From Leptolinea sp964446955 (lineage in GTDB: Bacteria > Chloroflexota > Anaerolineae > Anaerolineales > Anaerolineaceae), in the NCBI GenBank assembly GCA_964446955.1, contig CAYUQJ010000004.1, positions 144,713-208,712 of the forward strand: 64,000 nt of DNA, given 5' to 3'. Both the position numbers and the translations under genes were made by a program. The notes beneath the pieces are model-generated. The model saw only the letters and a list, made by a program, of their open reading frames with translations, searched no databases and was not told the DNA's origin. Shown in pieces: positions 32,923 to 41,576 of this stretch (position 1 is the first letter of the stretch; every line of letters begins with the position of its first letter).

Positions 32923-34326
32923 ATGCAAATCACCAAATCGGATTTCCGCCTGTTCCGGGAAGCGCCGCGCCATCTGTGGGCGAAAAAACACAACCAGTTG
33001 GACGAGACCGAAATCGATGAATTATTGATGGTACAGGGAGACCGAATCGAGCAACTGGCACACGAGTATCTGGAAACAATCACCCTCCCTCAAAAACAGG
33101 GGTGGACGATGCTCTGGCAGGAAACCGTATCTGACGGTCCTTACCTGGCACGGGCTGACGCGATCCTTCTCCACCCAAATAGGAACGACGCGGAATTATT
33201 CGAGATCAAGAGCAGTACCAGTATCAAAGATGAGCAGATCGAAGACGCCGCGTTTCAAACCCTGATATTCCGCAAACAATACAACATCAGCCGTGTTCAT
33301 CTGGTGCTGGTGAACAACGAATACATCTTCCATGGCTCGCTGGATCTCAGCCAGCTTCTTAAGATGGAAGATATCACGGAAAAAGTAGAAGAAATACTAC
33401 CGGAAATCGTCGGACTGCGTGAACAAGCTTTGCAGGCGGCTCTTTCCGATGATCCATTGAAATGGGAGCACTGCTGGAAACCAAAGGATTGTGTCTGCCC
33501 GGAAGTCTGCCACCCCGGTCTGCCGGAGGGATGGACCATTTATGATGTTCCCCGCTTGAAGAAAGAGAAAAAGCAGGAACTGGAAGGGATGGGCATTCGT
33601 GCCGCGAAAGATATTCCCGAAGACTTTCCTCTCAGCGGCAATCAAGCTTCCGTCGTGGCCGCGGCAAAAGCCGGTCAACCTGTCATAGACGTTTCCGGTA
33701 TCCGGCAGGAAATGGCGCGGGTAGACTATCCTGTCTACTTTCTGGATTATGAAACCTGTCCCCTGGCTGTGCCTGTCTTCATCGGTCACAAACCGTATCA
33801 GCAGGCTGTATTCCAGTATTCGCTCCACCGTCTGGCCACGCCAGATGCCGCCCCGTTCCATTCGGAACATCTTTCCACCGGAGAAGGTGATCCCTGCGTA
33901 CCGTTGTTGGAAAAACTCAAGAACGACATCGGCACGGATGGAACCGTGATCGTATGGAACGCCCCTTTCGAGAGAACCCGCAACAAAGAGATGGCTGCCC
34001 TGCATCCGGAATACTGTGTATTCCTTGAAGATGTCAATGACCGCATATACGACCTGATGGAGATCGTCAGTAAAGGTCTGTACCTGCATCCGGGTTTTAA
34101 AGGCAGTAGTTCCATCAAGAATGTGCTGCCGGTACTTGTGCCCGAGTTGCGCTACGACACATTGCAAATCAACAACGGGACAAAGGCTTCATTCGCCTGG
34201 TGGCGGATGATGTTCACCCTCATGCCTGATGCTGAAAAGCAGGCTATAACCAATAATCTGTTGACATACTGCGGTTTGGATACCCTGGCGATGGTCGAGC
34301 TCTTCCGCAATTTTTGCCGGGTTTGA
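32923..34326 (+). CDS. Cas4-like/DUF2779 fused nuclease
   Basis: 467 residues in two nuclease-like halves. The N-terminal half (about 1-200) has a PD-(D/E)xK pattern: Asp79, Glu94-Ile-Lys96, and a cysteine group at 184, 190, 192 and 196 that could hold an iron-sulfur cluster as in Cas4. The C-terminal half (about 265-465) is DUF2779, with FLDYETC (Asp275, Glu277), a FQYSLH segment, a VWNAPFERTRN stretch and a terminal CGLDTLAM, an RNase H/DEDD-type arrangement. No CRISPR array or cas gene is nearby. Role probably in DNA repair or turnover; unproven. Confidence 0.8.
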   Translation: MQITKSDFRLFREAPRHLWAKKHNQLDETEIDELLMVQGDRIEQLAHEYLETITLPQKQGWTMLWQETVSDGPYLARADAILLHPNRNDAELFEIKSSTSIKDEQIEDAAFQTLIFRKQYNISRVHLVLVNNEYIFHGSLDLSQLLKMEDITEKVEEILPEIVGLREQALQAALSDDPLKWEHCWKPKDCVCPEVCHPGLPEGWTIYDVPRLKKEKKQELEGMGIRAAKDIPEDFPLSGNQASVVAAAKAGQPVIDVSGIRQEMARVDYPVYFLDYETCPLAVPVFIGHKPYQQAVFQYSLHRLATPDAAPFHSEHLSTGEGDPCVPLLEKLKNDIGTDGTVIVWNAPFERTRNKEMAALHPEYCVFLEDVNDRIYDLMEIVSKGLYLHPGFKGSSSIKNVLPVLVPELRYDTLQINNGTKASFAWWRMMFTLMPDAEKQAITNNLLTYCGLDTLAMVELFRNFCRV

Positions 34327-34908
34327 CGATTAACTAACACCACATCCAGGATTGATAAGCAACACAAAATTACATCGGGCATTGATTATGGATACTATCG
34401 ACCTTTTTTAAACAGATCATTCAAACCTGATGCCCACAAGCCGATAAACGAAAAAAAGAAACAATCGGCTTTTCAAGATGACCTATGGCTGACCAGTAGG
34501 TAATCTTTTCCATGGTGCGCGTCAGTAAGATTGTTCAGCCGAACAACCGTCAGTTTTGCATAACTCACCCGTATACATGTATTTGGAATAAACATGTCAG
34601 GACATTAATCCATTTACCCGTACACAGAATCGATGGTTGGCATGGACAATCTACTCAATTATGAAAACCCTGTCTTTTCATAAACCAACCGAAGTATGGA
34701 CAATACGCGAGCTATTCGTCTCTTCACGGGATCAAAAAGATCGATTGCATCCGGAAATTATCCCTATTGACAGAGTAAAACTGACATTGTTAATATGTAG
34801 ATACTGCGCTTTACGAAAACATAAGAGCCTTCTCTAATCATCCAGCCCCGAAAATAACACGATCATTAACTACTCTTTTGTCAGATGACAAAATGAAGGG
34901 ATCCGACT
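34327..34908. other. Gene-free stretch holding an ettA 5' fragment
   Basis: About 580 nt. The only recognised content is the decayed ettA start at 34485-34553. A 66-residue frame at 34637-34837 has no start signal or family resemblance. The G+C looks lower than in the flanks, and the same holds for the two genes that follow. Confidence 0.6.
34485..34553 (+). pseudogene. Decayed duplicate of the ettA 5' end
   Basis: Read from the ATG at 34485, the frame gives Met-Ala-Asp-Gln-stop-Val-Ile-Phe-Ser-Met-Val-Arg-Val and continues to Pro-Asn-Asn-Arg-Gln, matching the first 23 codons of ettA at 36354 except for the TAG at codon 5 and three other changes. Similarity also reaches about 12 bases into the leader. 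It stops abruptly after codon 23. The silent third-base differences show it is an old, once-coding copy. Confidence 0.85.
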
Positions 34909-35517
34909 ATGAATGATCCAATAATTACCGCGAAGGGATCGGGGAAAAAGAAGGTTTCATGTTGTCTTATCCTGTTAATTTTTTCCTGCTTATGTCTGGC
35001 ATGTCTGACGACAACCATCTTCCTCGGTCCGTCGATCCTGACAAAGCTGGGGTTCACTGGACGAACAGCAAAAGAAGTTTACCAACTCGCTCCCGACCAA
35101 TCTGCAGGCAAATCATTAACCAGCGCATTTGTTGACCGTAATATTCCTGGAGTTCGCGTAATCGTTATACCCATTTCAGGTGAGCCAACGAGCGGGGCTT
35201 TCATCATACTGGATTCCAGTAAAGGTTACACAGGATTAAGCCCGATGAGTGAAGGGGACACTGTGTTTCTTTCCCTTTTGAAGGATCTTGTCGAACGCAA
35301 CCGTCGTGATGCGCTGCGGATCAAGCATGTCACAGTTGACTATCGTGATGAGCAGGGGATTTCATTGCTCTCCTTTACAGTTGACCAGAAAACTATAGAA
35401 AAATATGCAGATGGCGCAATAACCAGAGAGGAGTTTTATAGGTCTGTCCACTTCAATCTTTTGGATACATTGCAACGTATGGGTTTTGAGGATTTATTAA
35501 AGGAGGTACAGCCATGA
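34909..35517 (+). CDS. Single-pass membrane protein of unknown function
   Basis: 202 residues: a cytoplasmic N-terminus (about 1-15), a Cys/Leu-rich membrane helix (about 16-42) and an exported alpha/beta domain with a regular strand pattern (VRVIVIPIS, GAFIILDSS, HVTVDYRDEQG, LLSFTVDQ). No family recognised. AATGAAGGGAT precedes the ATG. It overlaps the lipoprotein gene (ATGA), so the two products probably work together at the membrane. The pair lies between the ettA fragment and intact ettA. Confidence 0.75.
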   Translation: MNDPIITAKGSGKKKVSCCLILLIFSCLCLACLTTTIFLGPSILTKLGFTGRTAKEVYQLAPDQSAGKSLTSAFVDRNIPGVRVIVIPISGEPTSGAFIILDSSKGYTGLSPMSEGDTVFLSLLKDLVERNRRDALRIKHVTVDYRDEQGISLLSFTVDQKTIEKYADGAITREEFYRSVHFNLLDTLQRMGFEDLLKEVQP

Positions 35518-36173
35518 AAGAACTTCGGTTTTTGCGAAAGATTCTGATAACTATGACTGTATGCGCCTTATTGCTTTCCGGTTGCAGTGATGACGAGTGG
35601 GACCTGATAGCGGAATTCTTTAGAGTTTGGGCCGAGGAGAACGGTCTTGTTGTAAATGATGAGATTAAATTTGACGCTGTAGCAATAAATGTGGCTCAAG
35701 ACGGCATAGATAATTTCCTCAATTCCGATTCCCATGTCCAATTGGATGGATTGGACGTAGTCCGGGATATTGAAAAGGCAGAGGAATTTTCAGAAGAAGC
35801 GCTAAAAAAACACGACCCGGAGTTATTGGAATTACCCAAGGAAATTCGGCCGAATGATTGGGCTATTCTTGAGACAGAGGCGGTCATATGGGGTGGTGCC
35901 CATAACGCAGCGGCCGCTCAACAGGCGATCACTGATTCTGACAATATATTACGAAAAAACCTGGAACGCGGTGGCAGCTGCCTTTCCGCCCGCCGGGAGC
36001 AGCTTGAAACCCGTCTGGAAATAACCTGGGATGAGATTATGAAACTGGAAGGCGGGCCGGGAAGAGAACAAACGGCAGTTGAATTGCGGGAAATACACAA
36101 AGCCACAAGATTAGAACTTCAAGCTATCAACCACAGGCAGTTTTCTGAATTCTGCAGCCGAATGAGCCATTAG
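35514..36173 (+). CDS. Lipoprotein of unknown function
   Basis: 219 residues with a signal peptide ending in a Leu-Ser-Gly-Cys lipobox (Cys24). The mature part is acidic and almost entirely helical. AAAGGAGG precedes the start within the end of the upstream gene. No family recognised. The helical mature domain and the coupling to a single-pass membrane protein suggest a small envelope complex. Confidence 0.78.
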   Translation: MKELRFLRKILITMTVCALLLSGCSDDEWDLIAEFFRVWAEENGLVVNDEIKFDAVAINVAQDGIDNFLNSDSHVQLDGLDVVRDIEKAEEFSEEALKKHDPELLELPKEIRPNDWAILETEAVIWGGAHNAAAAQQAITDSDNILRKNLERGGSCLSARREQLETRLEITWDEIMKLEGGPGREQTAVELREIHKATRLELQAINHRQFSEFCSRMSH

Positions 36174-36353
36174 AACCGGCATACTTCACAGGAAATTCGA
36201 TTCGGAAAAGTGGTTGTATCATACCCAACGGGGTAAATTCGAGAGTCGCCATTTTTACCGGTGTTACAGGGTAACTGTTCAATAATCACTGCAGACAACC
36301 GCAGATTCGCATGGTTTACAATTGGAAAACAATCTTTTACCTTCAGGTGACCC

Positions 36354-38030
36354 ATGAGCGACCAACAAGTGATCTTTTCCATGGTGCGCGTCGGCAAGAT
36401 CGTCGAGCCGAACAACCGCCAGATATTGCGTGATATCTCCCTCGGCTTTTACTACGGCGCCAAAATCGGGGTGCTCGGCCTCAATGGCGCGGGAAAATCG
36501 ACGCTGCTGCGCATCATTGCCGGCAAGGACGACCAGTACAACGGACAGGTTGTCTTCTCCCCTGGATATTCCGTCGGGATGCTCGACCAGGAACCACAAC
36601 TCGACCCGGGCAAGACCGTACAGCAGGTAGTGGAGGAAGCCGTCCAACCGCTGGTGGACATGCTTAAGAAGTTCGACGAGGTCAGCGAGAAATTTGGCGA
36701 TCCTGATGCCGACTTCGACGCGTTGATCGCCGAGCAAGGGAAACTGCAGGAAGAACTGGACAAGCATGACGCCTGGAACCTGCAGAACCGCCTTGACCTG
36801 GCCATGGACGCGCTGCGCTGCCCGCCGGGCGATACACCCATCAAGAATCTATCCGGCGGCGAACGCCGCCGTGTGGCCCTCACCCGGTTGCTGCTCACCG
36901 AACCAGACATCCTGTTGCTCGACGAACCTACCAACCATCTGGATACCGAATCTGTGGCCTGGCTGGAACGGCATCTGCAGCAATACAAAGGCACAGTGAT
37001 CGCCGTCACCCACGATCGATATTTCCTTGACAATGTGGCCGGTTGGATTCTGGAATTGGACCGCGGCTTTGGCATTCCCTGGGAGGGAAATTATTCCTCC
37101 TGGCTGGAACAGAAAGAGGAACGTCTGCGCCAGGAACAGAAGAGTGAAACCAAACGTCTGCGTACGCTGGAACGCGAACTGGAATGGATCCGCATGTCAC
37201 CCAAAGCCCGTCAATCCAAAGGTAAGGCGCGTTACACAGCCTATGATACCCTGTTGAGCCAGGAGACCGAAAAACGCCGTGAAGAATTGGAGATCTACAT
37301 CCCGCCTGGCCCGCGGTTGGGCAACAAGGTTATCGAATTCAAAGGAGTGACCAAAGCCTACGGCGACCGCCTGTTGATCGACAATCTGGACGTGAGCATC
37401 CCTGCCGGCGGTATCGTTGGCATCATCGGCCCCAACGGCGCGGGTAAAACCACCTTCCTGCGCATGATCACCGGGCAGGAGAAACCGGACAAAGGCGAGA
37501 TCACCATCGGCGAAACGGTCAAACTGGCCTATCTGGACCAAAGTCACGAGTCTCTGGACCCGGAAAAGACTGTGTGGGAAGAGATTACCGGGGGAGATGA
37601 GACGATCACCCTTGGCAACCAGAAGCGTAATTCGCGCGCCTATGTAAGCGCCTTCAATTTTCAGGGAACGGAACAGCAAAAGAAAGTGGGCGTCCTTTCG
37701 GGTGGTGAGCGCAACCGTCTGCACCTGGCAAAAATGCTGAAGAGCGAGGGCAACGTACTAATGCTCGACGAACCGACCAACGACCTGGATGTCAACACAC
37801 TGCGCGCGCTGGAAGAGGCGCTGGAGAATTATGCCGGCTGCGCCATTATCGTGTCACATGACCGCTGGTTCCTCGACCGCATCGTCACCCACATCCTGGC
37901 TTTTGAAGGCGACAGCAACATCGTCTGGTCGGTTGGCAACTGGTCGGACTATGAGGCCGACCTGCACAAACGTCTCGGCACCGACGCCGACCAACCCAAA
38001 CGGATAAAGTATAGAAGCCTGACGCGGTAA
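36354..38030 (+). CDS. ettA: EttA-type ABC-F ATPase (energy-dependent translational throttle)
   Basis: 558 residues, the length of EttA. Two ABC domains: Walker A GLNGAGKST near 41-49 and GPNGAGKTT near 360-368, with signatures LSGGERRR and LSGGERNR and Walker B LLLDEPTNHLD and LMLDEPTNDLD. The linker between them (about 240-320) is charged and helical as in ABC-F proteins, including the arm typical of EttA. There are no membrane segments. EttA binds the ribosomal E site and adjusts translation to ATP/ADP. CAGGTGA precedes the ATG. Confidence 0.93.
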   Translation: MSDQQVIFSMVRVGKIVEPNNRQILRDISLGFYYGAKIGVLGLNGAGKSTLLRIIAGKDDQYNGQVVFSPGYSVGMLDQEPQLDPGKTVQQVVEEAVQPLVDMLKKFDEVSEKFGDPDADFDALIAEQGKLQEELDKHDAWNLQNRLDLAMDALRCPPGDTPIKNLSGGERRRVALTRLLLTEPDILLLDEPTNHLDTESVAWLERHLQQYKGTVIAVTHDRYFLDNVAGWILELDRGFGIPWEGNYSSWLEQKEERLRQEQKSETKRLRTLERELEWIRMSPKARQSKGKARYTAYDTLLSQETEKRREELEIYIPPGPRLGNKVIEFKGVTKAYGDRLLIDNLDVSIPAGGIVGIIGPNGAGKTTFLRMITGQEKPDKGEITIGETVKLAYLDQSHESLDPEKTVWEEITGGDETITLGNQKRNSRAYVSAFNFQGTEQQKKVGVLSGGERNRLHLAKMLKSEGNVLMLDEPTNDLDVNTLRALEEALENYAGCAIIVSHDRWFLDRIVTHILAFEGDSNIVWSVGNWSDYEADLHKRLGTDADQPKRIKYRSLTR

Positions 38031-38153
38031 AATCCCTCGCTATTCCCTTTACGAAGGGGTACATGCTAAAGCCAGCCCCTATTTGTGAAAAGGAGCTTTA
38101 TTGTTCCCTTTGCGGACATTGCTTTCTCCGTCCGGAAGGGGGTAAGGGGGGAT

Positions 38154-38852
38154 TCACCGGCAGCCAGGAATCTCGTCTTTTTGATGGTTCTTGTTTAGAT
38201 TGAACCCAAAATATGGCGAAGGGTCCAGTGTATTCTGTATATCTGTTTCATTCTTGAACATCCCGTTACCGTCATCTTTGACAATTGAAAGATGCAAATG
38301 AACCCCGGTCGGGTTGCCGGGTGTTCCGGAATAATTTCCCATCCGCCCCAGCACCGTACCTGCCTTTACAAAAACCTCCTTTGTACCGGGAGGAAAAGCT
38401 TCGTCCACCAGGGACGTGCCATCAAGCATGGCCATGTGGGTGTAATACACCCAGATCTGCCGGCCGGGTTGCAGGGGGTCGTCCGGCACACGGATGATCA
38501 CCGTCGATTTCCAATCTGGCAGCCGGGTCAGGTAACCACCATAGGCCGCGTGGATGGTCGTTTCACCGGATTTTGTCCCGCTGAAAATATCAATTCCGGA
38601 ATGTCGGTGTCCGATGCGCCAGGAATCATCCCAGAGAAACCCGATAAACCCATCCGTTGGCATCTGGAATGGCGCGTCTACACATCGCGAACCGGCTTTT
38701 ATGATCCAATCCTGATGTTCATCCGGATGGTTGATAAAATCGATCACCCGGATCGTGTTTATGGCGTACATTCGCGATCTATACAGGTAATACCCACCTG
38801 CCGCGCCAACCGCCACTATCGCTGCCAGCAGGATTTTTGCGCCGGTTTTCAT
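38154..38852 (-). CDS. M23-like peptidase, membrane-anchored
   Basis: 232 residues from the ATG at 38852 (GGGGAGAA before), overlapping the miaB stop (ATGA). One membrane helix (about 5-25) precedes an M23/LytM-type domain: HRHSGIDIFSG and the GVHLHLS motif supply the metal-binding histidines and Asp. The usual second His is in the YYTHMA stretch. It would cut peptidoglycan cross-links. Pairing with miaB is probably incidental operon structure. Confidence 0.83.
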   Translation of the reverse strand: MKTGAKILLAAIVAVGAAGGYYLYRSRMYAINTIRVIDFINHPDEHQDWIIKAGSRCVDAPFQMPTDGFIGFLWDDSWRIGHRHSGIDIFSGTKSGETTIHAAYGGYLTRLPDWKSTVIIRVPDDPLQPGRQIWVYYTHMAMLDGTSLVDEAFPPGTKEVFVKAGTVLGRMGNYSGTPGNPTGVHLHLSIVKDDGNGMFKNETDIQNTLDPSPYFGFNLNKNHQKDEIPGCR

Positions 38853-40183
38853 TTCTCCCCGCCGGATCCTACCGGCAGCCGAGACTGCATGGACCACGGT
38901 CCTGTCCAGGTTATTTCAACCGGCAACACCTGTCCCCGCAGATCGGCACTGCTTTCAAGAAACACCAGCTTGTTGGTTTCAGTACGACCACGCCAGCGGT
39001 TTTTTACTTTTTCTTCAAACAACACCGGAACGGTTCGTCCCAGGTAACGGGCATGGATATCGGTGGCAATCTTTTCCTGAAGTTCTTCCAGCGCCCGAAA
39101 CCGCCTCATTTTCTCTTGCGCCGGGACATCATCCGTCATCTGTCGCGCGGATACCGTTCCCTCGCGGGGGGAATAACGGGCCAGGTGAGCCACGTCCAGT
39201 TTCAAGTCCGCCAACAGATCGTACGTATGCTGGAACTGTTCTGCCGTCTCACCAGGGAATCCAACGATAATATCCGTGGCAATGGATACACCGGGAATAA
39301 TGCGGCGTAACTTTTCCACCAACCGGCGGTATTGTTCCACGGTATAACCCCGCTTCATATTTGTCAGCACTTCGTCATCACCGGCCTGAATGGGAACTTC
39401 AATATGGGGGCAGACTTTATCGAACGCAGCTACAGCCTCCAGCAGATCATCTGTCATATAGGCAGGGTGTGAAGTCAAAAAGCGGATTCGTTCCAATCCC
39501 TCAATATCATTAAGCCGTTCCAAAAGACCGGCGAGCCTGGGCAGCGAAGGATCATCCAATCCGTAGCGGTCGACAATCTGCCCCAGCAAAGTGATCTCTT
39601 TGACCCCCTGGCGCACCAGAGAGCGGGCTTCCTGGAGGATGACTTCAGCCGGGCGGCTTTTTTCAGCCCCCCTCCGGTATGGAATAATGCAATACGTACA
39701 GGCGTGCGAACAACCCAGTACCACCGGAATGTACGCAGAAACCAGATTACCATGATCCGCTTCCGGCAGCGGAAGATCTTCATCCATCCATGCGTTGCGC
39801 AACCGGGTCTCATCTTCCAGGCGGGATTTGACCTCACTCTGGGTAAGGTAAGCAAGCAATGGGCCCGGATCTGATGGCGGGGAGAAAACATCCACATAAG
39901 GGAACCGTTGCCGCAGTTTTTCCGGCGCGCGAAACCCGACCAGACATCCCATCAGATTGATGACCAGATTGGGGTCAGCTTTTTTTAGTGGGATAAGGGA
40001 ATTTAAACGTCCGACGGCTTTGTCTTCCGCAGATTGCCGGACAACACAGGTATTTAATACAATAACGGAAGCTTCTTCCGGTTTTTTTGTAGCCAAGTAA
40101 CCCAGGCTCTCCAGACCGGAAGCGACGCGCTGCGAATCAGCCACGTTCATCTGGCAGCCTTCTGTCCATATGTAATATTTCAT
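38849..40183 (-). CDS. miaB: tRNA-2-methylthio-N6-dimethylallyladenosine synthase
   Basis: 444 residues, full length. The N-terminal UPF0004 domain has Cys10, Cys46 and Cys80 for one Fe-S cluster; the radical SAM cluster is Cys158-x3-Cys162-x2-Cys165 in GCSHACTYC. The GFPGET segment of the SAM barrel and a C-terminal TRAM domain (about 375-440) follow. It adds a methylthio group to i6A37 of tRNAs. The N-terminal EGCQMN favours MiaB over RimO or MtaB. Confidence 0.92.
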   Translation of the reverse strand: MKYYIWTEGCQMNVADSQRVASGLESLGYLATKKPEEASVIVLNTCVVRQSAEDKAVGRLNSLIPLKKADPNLVINLMGCLVGFRAPEKLRQRFPYVDVFSPPSDPGPLLAYLTQSEVKSRLEDETRLRNAWMDEDLPLPEADHGNLVSAYIPVVLGCSHACTYCIIPYRRGAEKSRPAEVILQEARSLVRQGVKEITLLGQIVDRYGLDDPSLPRLAGLLERLNDIEGLERIRFLTSHPAYMTDDLLEAVAAFDKVCPHIEVPIQAGDDEVLTNMKRGYTVEQYRRLVEKLRRIIPGVSIATDIIVGFPGETAEQFQHTYDLLADLKLDVAHLARYSPREGTVSARQMTDDVPAQEKMRRFRALEELQEKIATDIHARYLGRTVPVLFEEKVKNRWRGRTETNKLVFLESSADLRGQVLPVEITWTGPWSMQSRLPVGSGGEK

Positions 40184-40267
40184 AGCGGCGATTATAACAA
40201 ATAAACCGGATGGATTTCGTCTAATTTACATCAAACAAGTCTATTTTTCGTAGGGTACAATTTGGGG

Positions 40268-41539
40268 ATGAAGTACGGATCCAAAAACCAGAAGAATATG
40301 CCTCCGGCCTTGGTGGGATTTCTCGGTCTTGCCGGAGTCCTGATCGTTGGCTTTCTGATCTACCTGCTGCCACCAGTGAACGAACGTTTAGCCTGGCGGG
40401 TGGAATATGCCGGCATCTATCTCAAAGAGATGATCGACCCTGTTCCCCCGCTTCCCTCACCGGCAGCCGTGACCCCGGTCATGGTCAAACCAACCGAAAC
40501 TGTAATTCCGCCTACTCCCACTGATCCCCAACACACAATAACACCGGTTCCAACGAGCACTCCATCACCCACACCCACCCCTATTCCCGGTTATGTTCGC
40601 CTTGCGTCACCTGCCTATGAAAAGGAAGACTTAAACAACTGCGGCCCGGCTGCCCTTTCCATGAATCTCAAGTTCTTTGGTTGGCAGGGCGATCAATTCA
40701 CCATTTCCAATGTAATAAAACCCATACGCGGTGACCGCAACGTGAATGTGGAAGAATTGCAATATTATGTCCGGAACTATGCCGGTTACCTCAACACAGA
40801 ATACCGTGTCGGCGGGACAATCGAACTATTGAAACAGATCATCGCGACCGGCATTCCGGTAATGATCGAAGAGGGCTACAAAATCGACCAGAAATACTGG
40901 CCCAAAGATGATATGTGGGCCGGGCATTATTTGCTGATCAATGGTTATGATGATGAGAATGGCACATTCCTTACTCAGGATGTGTTTGCCGGAGCCAATG
41001 TAGAAGTCAAATATGCCGACCTCGATAAACGCTGGCAGAGCTTTAACCGGGTCTATATCCTTGTTTACCCCTCTGAAAGAGAAGAAGAATTAAAGCGGGT
41101 ACTGGGCGAGGATTGGGATCCTGATACGAATCGTCAGAACGCGTTGGATACGTCCCGGGCGGAAACAGAAACCGATCCATCCAATGTGTATACCTGGTTT
41201 AACCTGGGGTCAAACCTGGTTTATTTTGAACGATATGAAGAAGCCGCCGCGGCCTATGATACCGCCCGCAAGATCGGATTTCCGCAACGTATGCTTCGGT
41301 ACCAATTCGGACCGTTCCTGGCCTACTTCCACTCTCTTCGCACGGAAGACCTTCGCGCGCTCACCGAATACGCTCTTGGACGCACACCTAACTCTGAAGA
41401 GGCGTTATTGTGGGAAGGGTGGGCGCTCTACCGGCTTGGCAATACGGCACAGTCAATTGAATATTTTCAGAAAGCGCTGGACGCCCGCCCCGGTTACGCG
41501 GACGCCGAGTATGCTTTGAATTATGCGCGTAACAACTAA
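40268..41539 (+). CDS. C39-type cysteine peptidase with TPR tail, membrane-anchored
   Basis: 423 residues from the ATG at 40268. A TACAAT box ends seven bases before it, so the transcript may be nearly leaderless. One membrane helix (about 14-34), a Pro/Thr linker (about 58-108), then a C39-like peptidase with Cys125 (NNCGPAAL) and His220 (AGHYLLINGYDD). TPR units cover about 295-420. The exported domain probably cuts a peptide or acts as a non-peptidolytic C39-like binding protein. It is followed 37 nt later by a metallopeptidase gene. Confidence 0.85.
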   Translation: MKYGSKNQKNMPPALVGFLGLAGVLIVGFLIYLLPPVNERLAWRVEYAGIYLKEMIDPVPPLPSPAAVTPVMVKPTETVIPPTPTDPQHTITPVPTSTPSPTPTPIPGYVRLASPAYEKEDLNNCGPAALSMNLKFFGWQGDQFTISNVIKPIRGDRNVNVEELQYYVRNYAGYLNTEYRVGGTIELLKQIIATGIPVMIEEGYKIDQKYWPKDDMWAGHYLLINGYDDENGTFLTQDVFAGANVEVKYADLDKRWQSFNRVYILVYPSEREEELKRVLGEDWDPDTNRQNALDTSRAETETDPSNVYTWFNLGSNLVYFERYEEAAAAYDTARKIGFPQRMLRYQFGPFLAYFHSLRTEDLRALTEYALGRTPNSEEALLWEGWALYRLGNTAQSIEYFQKALDARPGYADAEYALNYARNN

Positions 41540-41576
41540 CCGTCCGGTATAATCAGACGCTGGTTTAAAAAATATT

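Noticed and set aside
32923..34326. Part of a CRISPR-Cas system
   Set aside because: The Cas4-like half is fused to DUF2779 and no cas1, cas2 or repeat array is present nearby.
34637..34837. 66-residue plus-strand frame
   Set aside because: No start signal, no recognisable pattern and placed in low-complexity intergenic DNA.
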